A stretch of 12,575 nucleotides of DNA from Chthonomonas sp. UBA2391 (lineage in GTDB: Bacteria > Armatimonadota > Fimbriimonadia > Fimbriimonadales > Fimbriimonadaceae): positions 205 through 12,779 of the forward strand of contig DDSL01000066.1 in the NCBI GenBank assembly GCA_002343825.1. The letters run 5' to 3'. The position numbers were made by a program, and so were the translations under genes. Below are positions 1 to 7,698 of the stretch, piece by piece; the stretch's first letter is position 1, and every line of letters begins with the position of its first letter. The notes beneath the pieces are model-generated. The model worked only from the letters and a program-made list of their open reading frames with translations. It did not search any database and was not told where the DNA came from.

Positions 1-16
1 CGCCGACCGGGGCGGA

Positions 17-52
17 GGGTGGGAGCTGCCGAAGGCGGCCGGGGTCCCACCC
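17..52. other. GC-rich bulged hairpin, possible dispersed REP-like element
   Basis: GGGTGGGA (17-24) is the exact reverse complement of TCCCACCC (45-52). Inside it, GCTGCC (25-30) pairs with GGCGGC (34-39) across a GAA loop, with one G-T wobble. Five bases (40-44) remain as a bulge on one side. No T-run follows, so it does not look like an intrinsic terminator. It lies upstream of the oxidoreductase gene. It could be a dispersed palindromic repeat or part of the end of a gene lying to the left. The structure is directly visible; the role is unknown. Confidence 0.5.
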
Positions 53-58
53 GGGACT

Positions 59-152
59 GGCCCCGGGCCGGGCGGCGCTCCCCCATTGCTCCCCAACCGC
101 TCCGCAACGCTCCACGAACCTGAGGAATACGGCCCCGCGCCGGGCGGCGCTC
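59..152. repeat. 22-nt direct repeat pair with phased GCTCC words
   Basis: Positions 59-80 and 131-152 are the same 22-nt GC-rich word with one mismatch (21/22), offset by 72 nt. Between and within the copies, GCTCC occurs at 77, 88, 99 and 109, which is spacing of 11, 11 and 10 nt, close to one helical turn. The second copy ends 12 nt before the -10-like hexamer of the first gene. This could be a binding array or simple GC-rich repeat decay; the sequence alone does not decide. Confidence 0.45.
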
Positions 153-163
153 ACCGAATCCGA

Positions 164-169
164 TAAACT
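164..169 (+). promoter_or_regulatory. -10-like hexamer TAAACT of the oxidoreductase gene
   Basis: TAAACT fits the TANNNT pattern and ends 6 nt before the ATG at 176. Transcription starting about 6-7 nt downstream would begin at or next to the start codon, giving a leaderless mRNA. No Shine-Dalgarno sequence is visible before the ATG, which agrees with that reading. No -35 consensus is seen 16-19 nt upstream. Confidence 0.35.
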
Positions 170-175
170 ACGGCC

Positions 176-1255
176 ATGAATGTCGGTGTGATCGGCTGTG
201 GAGCCATTAGTGGGATCTACTTCCAAACCCTTTCTCAGAATCCCGGAGTCCATGTGCTCGCCTGCAGCGATCTCGACCTCGCCAAAGCTCAGGCGAAGGC
301 CGAGGAGTTCCGAATCCCGAAGGTCCTCTCGACCGAGGATCTCCTGAACGACTCCGAGGTGGAGGTCGTTCTGAACTTAACCATCCCGCGGGCCCACCAC
401 GACTTGAACCTGGCCGCGCTGAAGGCAGGGAAGCATGTCTATAGCGAAAAGCCACTCGGCGTGAGCGCCTTCGAAGCCGAACAACAGTTCGCCGCCGCCG
501 TCGCTGCCCAGCGACAACTCGCCTGCGCTCCCGACACGATCCTCGGGGCCGGAATCCAGACGGCCATGGAGCAGATCCGGCGGGGAGCGATCGGCCAGCC
601 CGTGTTTGCCCAAGGATTCATGCTCTGCCCAGGTCACGAGTCCTGGCACCCAAGCCCAGCTTTCTATTACGACCATGGAGGAGGGCCCATGCTCGACATG
701 GGCCCTTACTACGTCAGCGCCCTTGTCGCGCTGCTCGGTCCGGCGACCCGAGTCACGGCCAGCACCAAGATGACCCACTCCACCCGGACCATCACCTCCG
801 AACCGCTGCGAGGAACCGAGGTCCCGGTCCACGTGGCAACCCATCAAACGGGCGTGATCGACTTCGTCAGCGGGGCCACTGCCGCCCTCACCACCAGCTT
901 CGATGTCCCTGGCTATGCCTATCCCCCCATCACGGTCTTCGGAACAGAAGGGGTGATGGAGGTCCCCGATCCCAACACGTTTGGCGGTCCGGTCCGGATC
1001 CGTCGGCAAGGAAGCTCCGAATGGAGCGACATCCCGATCCACCGTCCATACGCCGAAAACTCCCGCGGCATTGGTCTGATCGACCTGGTGGAAGCGAGCA
1101 AGAATGGCACCGTAGGCCGACTCGCCGGGGAGTTCCCCGTCCACGTCACCCAGATCATGGAGGCCTTTGACGTTTCTTCCCGGGAAGGCAAGCACATCTG
1201 GATCAAGTCGCAACCCGACCCAATCCTCCCGATGCCCGAGCCGGTCACTGCATGA
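176..1255 (+). CDS. Gfo/Idh/MocA-family NAD(P)-dependent oxidoreductase
   Basis: The 359-residue protein has the length and layout of this family, which oxidises or reduces sugars, inositols and related polyols in the cytoplasm. A Rossmann NAD(P)-binding domain fills the first ~120 residues: beta strand and glycine loop VIGCGAIS (5-12), acidic SDLD (31-34) after the second strand, and the family motif EKP (91-93) with the expected catalytic Lys92. The C-terminal alpha/beta domain carries GGGPMLDMGPYYV (168-180). Asp174 is kept, but the His often found three residues later in DxGxH is replaced (DMGPY), as in some subfamilies annotated as inositol 2-dehydrogenase-like. The ATG at 176 puts the first beta strand right at the N-terminus, so it is the natural start. 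No transporter or sugar catabolic genes flank it, so the substrate cannot be named. The next gene starts 58 nt downstream and may be co-transcribed. Confidence 0.9.
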   Translation: MNVGVIGCGAISGIYFQTLSQNPGVHVLACSDLDLAKAQAKAEEFRIPKVLSTEDLLNDSEVEVVLNLTIPRAHHDLNLAALKAGKHVYSEKPLGVSAFEAEQQFAAAVAAQRQLACAPDTILGAGIQTAMEQIRRGAIGQPVFAQGFMLCPGHESWHPSPAFYYDHGGGPMLDMGPYYVSALVALLGPATRVTASTKMTHSTRTITSEPLRGTEVPVHVATHQTGVIDFVSGATAALTTSFDVPGYAYPPITVFGTEGVMEVPDPNTFGGPVRIRRQGSSEWSDIPIHRPYAENSRGIGLIDLVEASKNGTVGRLAGEFPVHVTQIMEAFDVSSREGKHIWIKSQPDPILPMPEPVTA

Positions 1256-1313
1256 GGGTCCCTGCCATCAGCCGGTAGCCGTCTGGCGTAGGTACCTTCT
1301 AGGCATAAACCGA

Positions 1314-2411
1314 ATGGCTGTTACACCCGAAGACGTACTCGAGGCCCTCCGCGCGGTCCAAGACCCCGACCTCCATCGCGATATCGTCTCTCTCGGATTC
1401 GTCCAAGAGATCCAGATCGAAGAGGGAACCGTTCGCTTTCGGGTGGAACTCACCACCCCCGCCTGTCCGGTCAAGGAGCAACTCCAGGCCCAGTGCGAAG
1501 AAGTGGTCGCGGCTCTTCCGGGCGTGAATCGGGTGGAGGTCGAGATGACCGCCCAGGTGCGCGCACGTCGACCGCAGCAAGAAGATCTCATCCCCCAGGT
1601 GAAGCAGGTGATCGCCATCGCCAGCGGCAAGGGTGGAGTCGGAAAGAGCACGGTCAGCGTCAACCTTGCCATCGCTCTCGCCCAGACTGGTGCCCGAGTG
1701 GGGCTGATGGATGCCGACGTCTATGGGCCGAGCATTCCGCTCATGATGGGGTGCCCCGAAGCCCGCCCCTTCACCCAAGATGGAAAGATCGTCCCGATTG
1801 AGCGGCATGGAATCCATTTGATGTCCCTCGGGTTCTTGCTGGAAGAAGGCCACGCTGTTCTTTGGCGGGGTCCAATGGTCGCCGGAACCGTCAAACAACT
1901 CCTAGCCGATGTCGCCTGGGGAGAGTTGGACTATCTCTTGGTCGACCTTCCCCCGGGGACCGGCGACGCGCCGATGTCCCTCGCTCAATTGGCTCCGATC
2001 ACCGGTGTCGTGATCGTGACGACCCCCCACCATGTGGCCGCAAATATTGCGGGGAAGGCGGCTCAACTGTTCCGCCGGTTGAACAGCCCCCTTTTGGGCG
2101 TGGTGGAGAATATGGCCGAGTTTGTCTGTCCGACGTGCAAAACTCGCTCCCGAATTTTTACTGGGATGCCCGGTGAAGATTTGGCCCGGTCGATCGGGAT
2201 TCCGTTCCTAGGTTCGGTTCCGCTTGATCCGGCCATCAGCCATTGTAGCGACGAGGGAATTCCCAGCATGGTGGCCCACCCCGAACGCGAGCAAGCCAAG
2301 GCCTTCGTGGAGATTGCCGGGATGCTCGCGGCCCAAGCCAGTGTACTGACGGTTTCTCGTGATCAGCGAGAATCCGACAAAGTTGGACAATTCGTTCCGA
2401 GCAACGGATAA
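1314..2411 (+). CDS. mrp: Mrp/ApbC/NBP35-family Fe-S cluster carrier ATPase
   Basis: The product is 365 residues, typical for Mrp. Residues 1-80 form a MIP18/DUF59-type domain (DPDL at 17-20, TTPACP at 47-52). After a short linker comes the ParA/MinD-like NTPase with the deviant Walker A GKGGVGKST (105-113), switch region DADVYGPS (133-140) and Walker B DLPPGTGD (211-218). The CPTC pair (Cys272, Cys275) is the CxxC that family members use to bridge an Fe-S cluster at the dimer interface. The expected role is to hold and transfer Fe-S clusters to apoproteins in the cytosol. I chose the ATG at 1314: it matches the start of the DUF59 domain, whereas the upstream in-frame ATG at 1167 would overlap the oxidoreductase gene and add a low-complexity tail. 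No clear Shine-Dalgarno sequence precedes it. All key residues are present, so it looks functional. Confidence 0.94.
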   Translation: MAVTPEDVLEALRAVQDPDLHRDIVSLGFVQEIQIEEGTVRFRVELTTPACPVKEQLQAQCEEVVAALPGVNRVEVEMTAQVRARRPQQEDLIPQVKQVIAIASGKGGVGKSTVSVNLAIALAQTGARVGLMDADVYGPSIPLMMGCPEARPFTQDGKIVPIERHGIHLMSLGFLLEEGHAVLWRGPMVAGTVKQLLADVAWGELDYLLVDLPPGTGDAPMSLAQLAPITGVVIVTTPHHVAANIAGKAAQLFRRLNSPLLGVVENMAEFVCPTCKTRSRIFTGMPGEDLARSIGIPFLGSVPLDPAISHCSDEGIPSMVAHPEREQAKAFVEIAGMLAAQASVLTVSRDQRESDKVGQFVPSNG

Positions 2412-2427
2412 TTTTGCTTGCTCGATC

Positions 2428-2464
2428 AATTTTCTGAAAATTCTTTCGGCTCTTAGGGCCGAAA
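2428..2464. other. two adjacent palindromes after mrp; weak terminator candidate
   Basis: AATTTTC-T-GAAAATT (2428-2442) is a 15-nt palindrome. Immediately after it, TTTCGGC (2444-2450) and GCCGAAA (2458-2464) form a 7-bp stem with a 7-nt loop. The second stem follows the mrp stop by 32 nt and could end its transcription, but no T-run follows on the plus strand. Alternatively they are operator-like sites for the large downstream gene. Base pairing is certain; function is a guess. Confidence 0.3.
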
Positions 2465-2516
2465 TATGCGTCAAACCTATGATCCGTGGGGAAACAAGCT
2501 ACGGACAATTTCGAGT

Positions 2517-2534
2517 TATACTGCCTGCTTGAGG
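2517..2534 (+). promoter_or_regulatory. -10-like TATACT and GAGG ribosome site of the giant secreted protein
   Basis: TATACT (2517-2522) matches five of six bases of TATAAT. It is followed by GAGG (2531-2534), which sits 7 nt before the GTG at 2542 and supports that start over the out-of-frame ATG at 2538. If TATACT is the real -10, the leader would be only about 12-14 nt. No good -35 is visible, so the ribosome site is firmer than the promoter. Confidence 0.4.
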
Positions 2535-2541
2535 TGCATGA

Positions 2542-5500
2542 GTGATCGGCATTCGTAAAACGTTCTTGGTGGTGGGGGCCACCCTTATCGCGGCTTTGGC
2601 TTCGGCCAATCCCTTCCTTTCTGCTCTCCAGCAGGCGGGGTCTTCGGAGGTTCAGCCTGGTGCTCAGGCGACGGAAGGTTTGGGGCAAGCCCGCAACCTT
2701 TTCCAAGAGAACCGGGGACAGTGGGATGCTCGAGCCCTTTTCCATACCTACGGGCCAGGCTATTCCTACTGGGCGACCCGCACGGGCGCAACGCTCGACT
2801 ACTTCACCATCCGCGAAGTCGATGGTGAGGATCGTCGCGTGGGCCACGTCGTCCAGATGCGGATCGATGGTGCCACTGGTCAGGGCGCGCGGGGCAAGGG
2901 TCTCAACGCCAGCCCGCTCCGGATTGATTACACGGGACCGCACAAGGGTCGAAATACTCGCGGCGTGCGTGGATTTGCTGAGGCTTGGACCGATGAAGTC
3001 CTCCCCGGCGTGGACATGCGCCACTATAAGCAGTCCGGCGTTCCTCGATACGATATCGTCGCCGCACCGTTTGTGAAGGCCGAGCAGATCACGCTCGTCT
3101 TCGATGGTGCCAAGGGCGTCGAAGTCGATTCCAATGGCGATCTTCTGATCCACACCTCGATTGGAACCGCCCGACAAAAGAACCTGGAAACCTACCAAAT
3201 CGTCGGGAACCAGCGACGCGTAGTGGAATCCCAATTTATCCCCCTCGGGAAGAACCGCGTCGGATTCAAGTTTGGTCGCTATGACCGCAGCAAGCCTCTC
3301 GTCATCGACCCGCTCGTCTATGGGACGTACATCGGTGGAGATGGCGCACCCAACGGCGCTTATGACGAAACCAACGCCAGCGCGACCAATAACGCTGGCC
3401 AGCTTTTCGTCACGGGTTCGACTTTTGCCACCGACTTTCCGGTCACCGTCGGTCCCTACAGCGTCAATCTGAAAGAGAGCTTGGACGGATTCGTCGTCGC
3501 TCTCAGCGCTGACGTTTATGCACCGCTCTATGTGGCCTACTATGCAGGGGTTGCGATCGACGTTCCGAAGGCGATCGCCGTGGACCAATACGGCAGCGTA
3601 TGGATTGCCGGGGAAACCACCTCAGGGACCTTCGCCAAGGATTTGCGGCAAAAAATCGAGCCAATCTCTCCAGACGAAGTTCCCGACGCAGGTACCTTCC
3701 GGCTGACATGGAACGGCGCTTCGGCGACTCCGACTCCGTTCAACGCCACCGCCGCGCAGGTTCTCGCCTCGCTCGACGAAATCAGCACACCGGGGACGTT
3801 TACCACCATCGGAGGAGCCCTTCCGCTGAACCGTGTCTTCATCACGGCCACCGGTCCAGATCTCAATCCGGTTGTGATTGAGCAACAGGTTCACCCCTAC
3901 ACCCTGGCCGTGGAGCCCGACTTGGGCGGCGCCAGCCTGACCCTGAGCTGGGTTCCACCCGATCCTGATGCTGGTGAGTTCGGCTACCGGCCCCAAGGAG
4001 GAACATTCCGGATCAGCGTGAACGGTACGTTGACCGCTCCGATTGATTTCGATGCCACTGGGGCTGATATCGTGGCCGCGCTCACGGCCGCTCCGATCAG
4101 TCTGCCGGTAGGAGAAGTGACTCTGGCTTCTGGACCGGCTTCGCTCCCCGCCGGCACAATCAGCATTGCCCTCACCGGTGGAGCGGCCACGCGGGTCTAC
4201 GACATCGTCACTACGACGCTCACTGCATTCTTCTATGTCACCGAGTTCAACCAGCGTCTGTTCATGCAGCGTCTGGCAAGCGACCCGGCGACCGTTCTGA
4301 ATCCGTTCCAGAACGAAACCATTCACCTAACCGGTAACGACGATAGTGCCGACCAAATCTTTGGTGGGTTCGCGATTCGACCGGTCGCCACTCCTTCGAG
4401 CACGGTTGACCTTGTCCTCTCTGGAACAGCCCTCGGGGCCGTCCCCGACATCACCGCGTTGCCGCCGGACGATGTGGACAACTTCGGATTCCTGAGTCGC
4501 TACCGCTATAACCAAGGCGGCGGAACGTTCACCGTTCAGTCGGGCCTCGGTCGCTACATCGCCGAAGGCTTGCCGACAGCCGTCAAGGGCCTCGCCGTTG
4601 ATGGAGCTGGTTCGGCCTACGTGACCGGATACGTCCAGAACACCAACAACGCCGTCCTCAGTCCGACGAGTCCGCTTTTTGTCGTGACCAACGGGATCTA
4701 CACCGGTGGGAACCTTCTCCGACGAACCGATGCGTTCGCCCGAAAGTATGACTCTGCCGGCAACCTTCAGGTCTCAACCCTGATCGGGGGTAGCGGCGAC
4801 GACGAAGGATCTCAAATTGCGATCGATAGCCTCGGAAACATCTATGTCACCGGGATCTCTCGTTCCTTCAACTTCCCGCGAACGGTTGGTAGCTTTGGTC
4901 AGGTCTTCACGTTGTCCGACAACGTCTTCGTGACCAAGCTCTCTCCGACGGCCAACCAGGTCCTCTACAGCACCAACCTTCGGACAACCGGTCCGGTGCG
5001 ACCGCTCGCCCTGAAGGTTGATAGCCGAGGCAACGCCTACGTCGGTGGAATTGTCGGATACATTCGACCTCCGCTGCCCGGAACAACGACTCCAGGGGCC
5101 ATCGTGCTGACGCCGATTGCGCCCAACGTTCCTGGACAAGAGCCGGCGCTCGATACGACCTATGAAAACGGGAACCTCCAGTGGCCGCGAACGCTTCCTG
5201 CGCTCGTTTCCACCACCGAGGGCTTCCTCACCGTTCTGAACTCGACGGCCACCGGGTTGCTCCTGAGCACCTACGTCGGTGGTCCGGTGAACGAGCAGGT
5301 GAACCATATTCACCTCGATTCCACCAACAGTGCGTACCTCACGGGGATCACGACTTCGGGTGGCATCTTCGTTCCGATTTCCGGTGTGGTCGATAGCTTC
5401 TTCATCGCCCCTGGCAATACCGGCCTCCCCGGAGGCTTCCCAGGCCTTCCAGGAGCCTTCTTGGCCGGGCTTCCGTTCAAGATCGTTCCGGATATCTTCG

Positions 5501-7584
5501 CCGACGGTTATCTCCTGAAGATCCGAGTCGGACTTCCTATCCTCGATGGAATCGTTCTGAATCCAGATCAAGTCGCGGGCGGGCTCGGCTCGACCTCGAC
5601 GGGAACAGTCTTCCTTCGAGAAGTTGCTCCGGCTGGTGGAACCCAAGTTACGATCCGCGTTCTGAATCCCCAGGTCGCTCGGCTCTCCTCTTCGGGAGCG
5701 ACGAGTATCCGGGTGACCGTTCCGGCCGGAGCTAACTTCGCCGACTTCACGATCTTCACTCGAGCCGTCAACGAGCCTTCGTTCTCGGATATCCGGGCGG
5801 AGTATGACGGAGACTTGGTCGTCGCTCGACTGAACGTGCGACCCTGGCTCGATGCCTTCACGATCAGCACCGAAGAGATCCCTGGCGGAAACAGCCTCCA
5901 AGGATCGGTGCGACTCTTCCAACCGGCACCCGCTGGTGGGGTTCAAGTCCAGCTTTCTTCGGGCCGACCCGACTTCGTCGAGTTCCCCGTGAATCCGGTC
6001 ACGATTCCCGCCGGACAGCAGACCGTCACTTTTGACATCGACACCAATGGTGTGGATGCTCCGACGGATGTCAACGTCCAAGCCTCGGTGGAGGGCGTCG
6101 GGCTTACCCAACGACTTCGACTCGTCCCGGTGAGCGTCGTCAACGTCACCTTCGACCCGCCGACCGTCAATGGCGGCGAAACCGCCACGGGAACGATCCT
6201 GCTGGATGGTGAAGCTGCCGAAGGCGCCCGGGTCAATCTCGCCATCACCGGTCATCCGGGCGTGGTCGAGCCGAACCCGATCAAGCTGAACAAGGGTGAT
6301 CGAACGGCGACGTTCATCGTCAAGACGACGGCCTCGCCCAACATCACCACCAACAGCACGATCACGGCCACACTGAACGGCAGTAGCGCCAGCGGCGTGT
6401 TGCAAATCAGCGGAACCGACATCACTTCCGTTAGCCTGAACGCGACGAGTGTTCTCGGTGGAGCCGTGGTGCAAGGCACCATCACTCTCAGCCGTCCGGC
6501 TTCGGCAAGCGGATTTGTCATCCCGCTGAACAACACGAACGTCGGTGCGGGTTCGGTTTCCCCGATGACGGTAACGATTGCACCGGGCTCCAATATTGGA
6601 ACCTTCACGGTGCAAACGAACGGGGTCAGCACAACTCAGAACATGACGATTCGTGCCAACAAGACCGGCTACAACGCGGCGGAAGCCACGCTTCAGGTCC
6701 GGGCCCTGGCCTTCGACCTTGCGTTGACTCCGAGTCGTGTTCCTGGTGGAGCTGCATCGACCGGTCGGATTACCCTCCGAAACGGCGAAGTGGCACCTGC
6801 GGGTGGTCTGCGGTTCACGTTGACCTCTAGCGATCCGACGGTTGCCTCGTTGCCGACCAGCCTGACGATTCCGGCCGGCGCAACCACCGCGACGTTCAAC
6901 ATCTCGACGAGTCTGGTCTCGATTGACCGACTGATTCGAATCACCGCGGCAAGTCCGTCCGGTGTGTCCGATACGAGAAACTTGATCGTCGACGCGCCGC
7001 GGATGACGGCCCTGAGCGTCAGTCCTAACAACCTCCTCGGTGGACAGACGGCCAACGGAACCATCACGCTCAGCAGCCCAGCCCCAGCTGGTGGACTCCA
7101 GATCCGTCTGACCTCGAACGTATCGGCGGTCGTCGTTCCGGCTACCGTGACTGTTCCTGGCGGAGCCACCTCGGTGAACTTCGTGGTCGGGACCGCTCCG
7201 GTGTCGGGTCGGGTAACCGCCACGCTCACGGCTCGCCGAGATGACGACGTTCGCACGACGACGGTGACGGTCAACGTCACCACGGTCTCGAGCATCACGT
7301 TCAGCCCGAGCACGGTCATCGGTGGCAACACTGCCACGGGAACCATCACACTGGAGCAGGTCGCTCCTACGGGAGGCCTCCTGATCAACCTCTATGTTGA
7401 CCAGAGTGCCTTCGTGACCTTCCCAAGACGGGTTACCGTCCCGGCAGGTTCTCGCACGGTGAACTTCTCGGTTCCGACCACGGTCGTCACTCGCGACGTT
7501 GCCGTACGGTTCACCGCTGAGGTCAATGCGAGCGGGGCAACCACAACCGGAACACTGTTCATTTCGCGAACAGCCAATCGGTAG
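2542..7584 (+). CDS. giant secreted SBBP-type beta-propeller protein with seven Ig-like repeats
   Basis: This 1680-residue protein starts at a GTG with a well-placed GAGG. Residues 1-22 form a Sec signal peptide: basic RK at 5-6, hydrophobic core, and ASA before the likely cut. Residues ~52-255 resemble the DUF7948 head that precedes SBBP repeats (NRGQWD at 57-62). SBBP-type propeller blades follow at ~255-372 and resume at ~675-950, with recurring motifs such as DSLGNIYVTG and DSRGNAYVGG. Between them lies an inserted region with two GTF-type modules. After a Gly/Pro-rich linker (~958-978), seven tandem ~96-residue repeats run to the C-terminus. I found no cysteine in the whole protein and no C-terminal membrane anchor, LPXTG-like or PEP-CTERM-like tail. 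The likely role is an extracellular or surface structural or adhesive protein, by analogy with SBBP proteins, whose function is mostly unknown. Its own terminator follows, so it is probably monocistronic. Confidence 0.88.
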   Translation: MIGIRKTFLVVGATLIAALASANPFLSALQQAGSSEVQPGAQATEGLGQARNLFQENRGQWDARALFHTYGPGYSYWATRTGATLDYFTIREVDGEDRRVGHVVQMRIDGATGQGARGKGLNASPLRIDYTGPHKGRNTRGVRGFAEAWTDEVLPGVDMRHYKQSGVPRYDIVAAPFVKAEQITLVFDGAKGVEVDSNGDLLIHTSIGTARQKNLETYQIVGNQRRVVESQFIPLGKNRVGFKFGRYDRSKPLVIDPLVYGTYIGGDGAPNGAYDETNASATNNAGQLFVTGSTFATDFPVTVGPYSVNLKESLDGFVVALSADVYAPLYVAYYAGVAIDVPKAIAVDQYGSVWIAGETTSGTFAKDLRQKIEPISPDEVPDAGTFRLTWNGASATPTPFNATAAQVLASLDEISTPGTFTTIGGALPLNRVFITATGPDLNPVVIEQQVHPYTLAVEPDLGGASLTLSWVPPDPDAGEFGYRPQGGTFRISVNGTLTAPIDFDATGADIVAALTAAPISLPVGEVTLASGPASLPAGTISIALTGGAATRVYDIVTTTLTAFFYVTEFNQRLFMQRLASDPATVLNPFQNETIHLTGNDDSADQIFGGFAIRPVATPSSTVDLVLSGTALGAVPDITALPPDDVDNFGFLSRYRYNQGGGTFTVQSGLGRYIAEGLPTAVKGLAVDGAGSAYVTGYVQNTNNAVLSPTSPLFVVTNGIYTGGNLLRRTDAFARKYDSAGNLQVSTLIGGSGDDEGSQIAIDSLGNIYVTGISRSFNFPRTVGSFGQVFTLSDNVFVTKLSPTANQVLYSTNLRTTGPVRPLALKVDSRGNAYVGGIVGYIRPPLPGTTTPGAIVLTPIAPNVPGQEPALDTTYENGNLQWPRTLPALVSTTEGFLTVLNSTATGLLLSTYVGGPVNEQVNHIHLDSTNSAYLTGITTSGGIFVPISGVVDSFFIAPGNTGLPGGFPGLPGAFLAGLPFKIVPDIFADGYLLKIRVGLPILDGIVLNPDQVAGGLGSTSTGTVFLREVAPAGGTQVTIRVLNPQVARLSSSGATSIRVTVPAGANFADFTIFTRAVNEPSFSDIRAEYDGDLVVARLNVRPWLDAFTISTEEIPGGNSLQGSVRLFQPAPAGGVQVQLSSGRPDFVEFPVNPVTIPAGQQTVTFDIDTNGVDAPTDVNVQASVEGVGLTQRLRLVPVSVVNVTFDPPTVNGGETATGTILLDGEAAEGARVNLAITGHPGVVEPNPIKLNKGDRTATFIVKTTASPNITTNSTITATLNGSSASGVLQISGTDITSVSLNATSVLGGAVVQGTITLSRPASASGFVIPLNNTNVGAGSVSPMTVTIAPGSNIGTFTVQTNGVSTTQNMTIRANKTGYNAAEATLQVRALAFDLALTPSRVPGGAASTGRITLRNGEVAPAGGLRFTLTSSDPTVASLPTSLTIPAGATTATFNISTSLVSIDRLIRITAASPSGVSDTRNLIVDAPRMTALSVSPNNLLGGQTANGTITLSSPAPAGGLQIRLTSNVSAVVVPATVTVPGGATSVNFVVGTAPVSGRVTATLTARRDDDVRTTTVTVNVTTVSSITFSPSTVIGGNTATGTITLEQVAPTGGLLINLYVDQSAFVTFPRRVTVPAGSRTVNFSVPTTVVTRDVAVRFTAEVNASGATTTGTLFISRTANR
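3691..4221 (+). repeat. two GTF-type modules inserted in the SBBP propeller
   Basis: Residues ~384-455 and ~487-560 of the giant protein share a pattern: GTFR, a short strand, NG, then a PF/DF-x-ATxAxxxAAL-like helix segment and a strand ending in a valine/isoleucine-rich edge. The two starts are about 103 residues apart. Similar units occur in very large secreted proteins of Planctomycetes and related bacteria (family knowledge, not checked here). They break the propeller, so they may project as a side arm. Confidence 0.55.
5539..7581 (+). repeat. seven tandem ~96-residue Ig-like repeats
   Basis: Repeat starts fall near residues 1000, 1102, 1197, 1292, 1389, 1486 and 1581 of the giant protein, a period of 95-102 residues. 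Each copy reads roughly as: a first strand, (V/I)xGG, a G(T/S)(V/I)xL strand, (A/P)xPAGG, a strand, VT(I/V)PAG, then xxxxF(x)V(x)T and a closing strand. Copies 5 to 7 keep the PAGG/PTGG and PAG/PGG landmarks best; copy 3 is the most diverged. The pattern suggests all-beta sandwich domains strung as a stalk. Confidence 0.75.
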
Positions 7585-7606
7585 CGGTTCTCCCGCAAGA
7601 GATCCG

Positions 7607-7645
7607 GACTCCGCCACTCCTAAGGGGTGGCGGAGTCTTCTTTTT
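7607..7645 (+). terminator. strong rho-independent terminator of the giant secreted protein gene
   Basis: A 14-bp stem (7607-7620 with 7624-7637, one T-G wobble) closes on a TAA triloop and is followed by TTCTTTTT (7638-7645). It begins 23 nt after the stop at 7582-7584. This is the clearest intrinsic terminator in the window and separates the giant gene from the next cluster. The opposite strand has no T-run after the stem, so it should act in the rightward direction only. Confidence 0.92.
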
Positions 7646-7684
7646 GCGCGGAGGATCGCGTAACCCGCACCGCCGTCTCGCGCG

Positions 7685-7690
7685 TATACT
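7685..7690 (+). promoter_or_regulatory. -10-like TATACT before the small membrane protein
   Basis: TATACT ends 8 nt before the GTG at 7699 and lies just downstream of the strong terminator, where a new promoter is needed. No Shine-Dalgarno sequence lies between it and the GTG, so a leaderless mRNA is likely. The same hexamer precedes the giant gene. No -35 consensus is evident. Confidence 0.45.
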
Positions 7691-7698
7691 CAGATACA

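Noticed and set aside
377..1213. 278-codon minus-strand frame in the oxidoreductase gene
   Set aside because: It is antisense to a gene with clear Rossmann and EKP motifs and has no motif of its own.
1167..1313. N-terminal extension of mrp to an upstream ATG at 1167
   Set aside because: It would overlap the oxidoreductase gene by 89 nt and add a Ser/Pro/Arg-rich tail not seen in the family. The ATG at 1314 begins the DUF59 domain exactly.
2236..3588. 450-codon minus-strand frame across the mrp end and the start of the giant gene
   Set aside because: It covers two well-supported plus-strand genes and the intergenic palindromes, and shows no recognisable domain.
4774..7617. 947-codon open frame on the minus strand
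   Set aside because: It lies antisense to the giant repeat protein. Its translation is Arg/Gly/Asp/Ser-rich with no domain, while the plus frame has a signal peptide and regular repeats. It is an effect of codon bias.
7627..7698. Longer start for the small membrane protein
   Set aside because: The GTG at 7627 lies in the 3' arm of the terminator stem, upstream of the -10-like TATACT, so most transcripts would not carry it.
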